NCBI GenBank assembly: GCA_937897585.1 | Contig: CALCNY010000181.1 | Span: 1 to 6,639 of the forward strand | Direction of reading: 5' to 3' | From: an uncultured Chitinophagaceae bacterium | GTDB taxonomy: Bacteria > Bacteroidota > Bacteroidia > Chitinophagales > Chitinophagaceae | Length of the DNA stretch: 6,639 nt | Shown: positions 6,455 to 6,639 of the stretch, piece after piece | How the letters are laid out: every line of letters starts with the position of its first letter | How positions within the stretch are numbered: position 1 is the first letter of the stretch | Translations under genes and position numbers: made by a program | The notes under the pieces: generated by a model | What the model was told of the DNA's origin: nothing | What the model saw: only the letters and a program-made list of their open reading frames with translations | Database searches by the model: none

Positions 6455-6639
6455 GTGTATTGGATTTTTGGTTATACATGCTATAAAACGCTGTTTATTA
6501 TAAATTATTATGATTTTAATGGAATTTTTTTTACTAATTTGAAGGTATTGAACTCAGCAGCATCTCAATAAACACATATCTTATTGATTTTCTAATCAAG
6601 AAAAGAAATCTTGATTGTATTTATTTCACCAGTAAAAAA
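6455..6639. other. Upstream region of the type A T9SS gene to window end
   Basis: This 185 bp A+T-rich non-coding stretch should hold the promoter of the minus-strand type A gene. I found no convincing TAnnTTTG box in it on that strand. Its only structure is the small inverted repeat listed separately. It ends in an A run at the window edge, and no gene start or end from a further neighbour can be recognised. Confidence 0.5.
6594..6616. repeat. Small inverted repeat, possible weak terminator of an off-window gene
   Basis: AATCAAGA at 6594-6601 pairs perfectly with TCTTGATT at 6609-6616 around a 7 nt loop. The 8 bp stem is A+T rich and no clean T run follows on either strand, so it is a poor intrinsic terminator. 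It could instead be a regulatory palindrome upstream of the type A gene, or chance in A+T-rich DNA. Confidence 0.35.

Noticed and set aside
5964..6503. Two plus-strand open frames opposite the type A T9SS gene, one reaching past its start
   Set aside because: They are antisense to a coherent signal peptide and beta-rich domain; hydrophobic stretches there are by-products of the opposite strand.
1..6639. CRISPR array, insertion sequence, tRNA, rRNA or a defence system
   Set aside because: No regularly spaced repeats, transposase motifs, terminal inverted repeats, cloverleaf sequences or defence-type domains were seen on either strand.

Overview
This 6.6 kb window is not one genome. It appears to be an assembly or library chimera of two unrelated DNAs, with sequencing adapter at its left end. 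Bases 1-22 match the 3' end of the Illumina TruSeq read-1 adapter exactly. Bases 23 to about 1655 are algal plastid DNA: a complete atpB (ATP synthase CF1 beta) followed 18 nt later by the first ~49 codons of atpE (CF1 epsilon). From about 1645 to the end the DNA is from a Bacteroidota bacterium. This is shown by type IX secretion (T9SS) sorting domains, SprB-type repeats, Bacteroidota-like promoter boxes and the absence of Shine-Dalgarno sites. The style is closest to Chitinophagales, Sphingobacteriales or Flavobacteriales, but I cannot place it further. A freshwater or marine metagenome containing an alga and an associated bacterium is the simplest source.

Layout of the bacterial part. On the minus strand lie a large T9SS type A cargo protein (4307-6454), a T9SS type B 'gliding motility-associated' adhesin-like protein (1814-3712), and, 24 nt downstream of the latter, the first ~48 codons of a small secreted protein resembling DUF4476 proteins, cut off by the chimeric junction. 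Between the two large genes, on the plus strand, is panD (3907-4251), the pyruvoyl-dependent aspartate 1-decarboxylase of pantothenate/CoA synthesis. panD and the type B gene diverge from a 194 bp intergenic region with plausible promoters on both sides. panD and the type A gene converge on a 15 bp perfect hairpin that can terminate transcription from both directions.

How the genes relate. atpB and atpE belong to one plastid operon and have no biological link to the rest. The type B cargo gene and the DUF4476-like gene probably share a transcript. The two T9SS cargo proteins would both be exported across the inner membrane by Sec and across the outer membrane by T9SS, but they carry different C-terminal signal classes. 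panD appears to be a stand-alone housekeeping gene. I found no defence system, mobile element, CRISPR array or RNA gene. The most important message for a user of this record is the adapter and the chimeric join, which should be removed or split before any biological inference.
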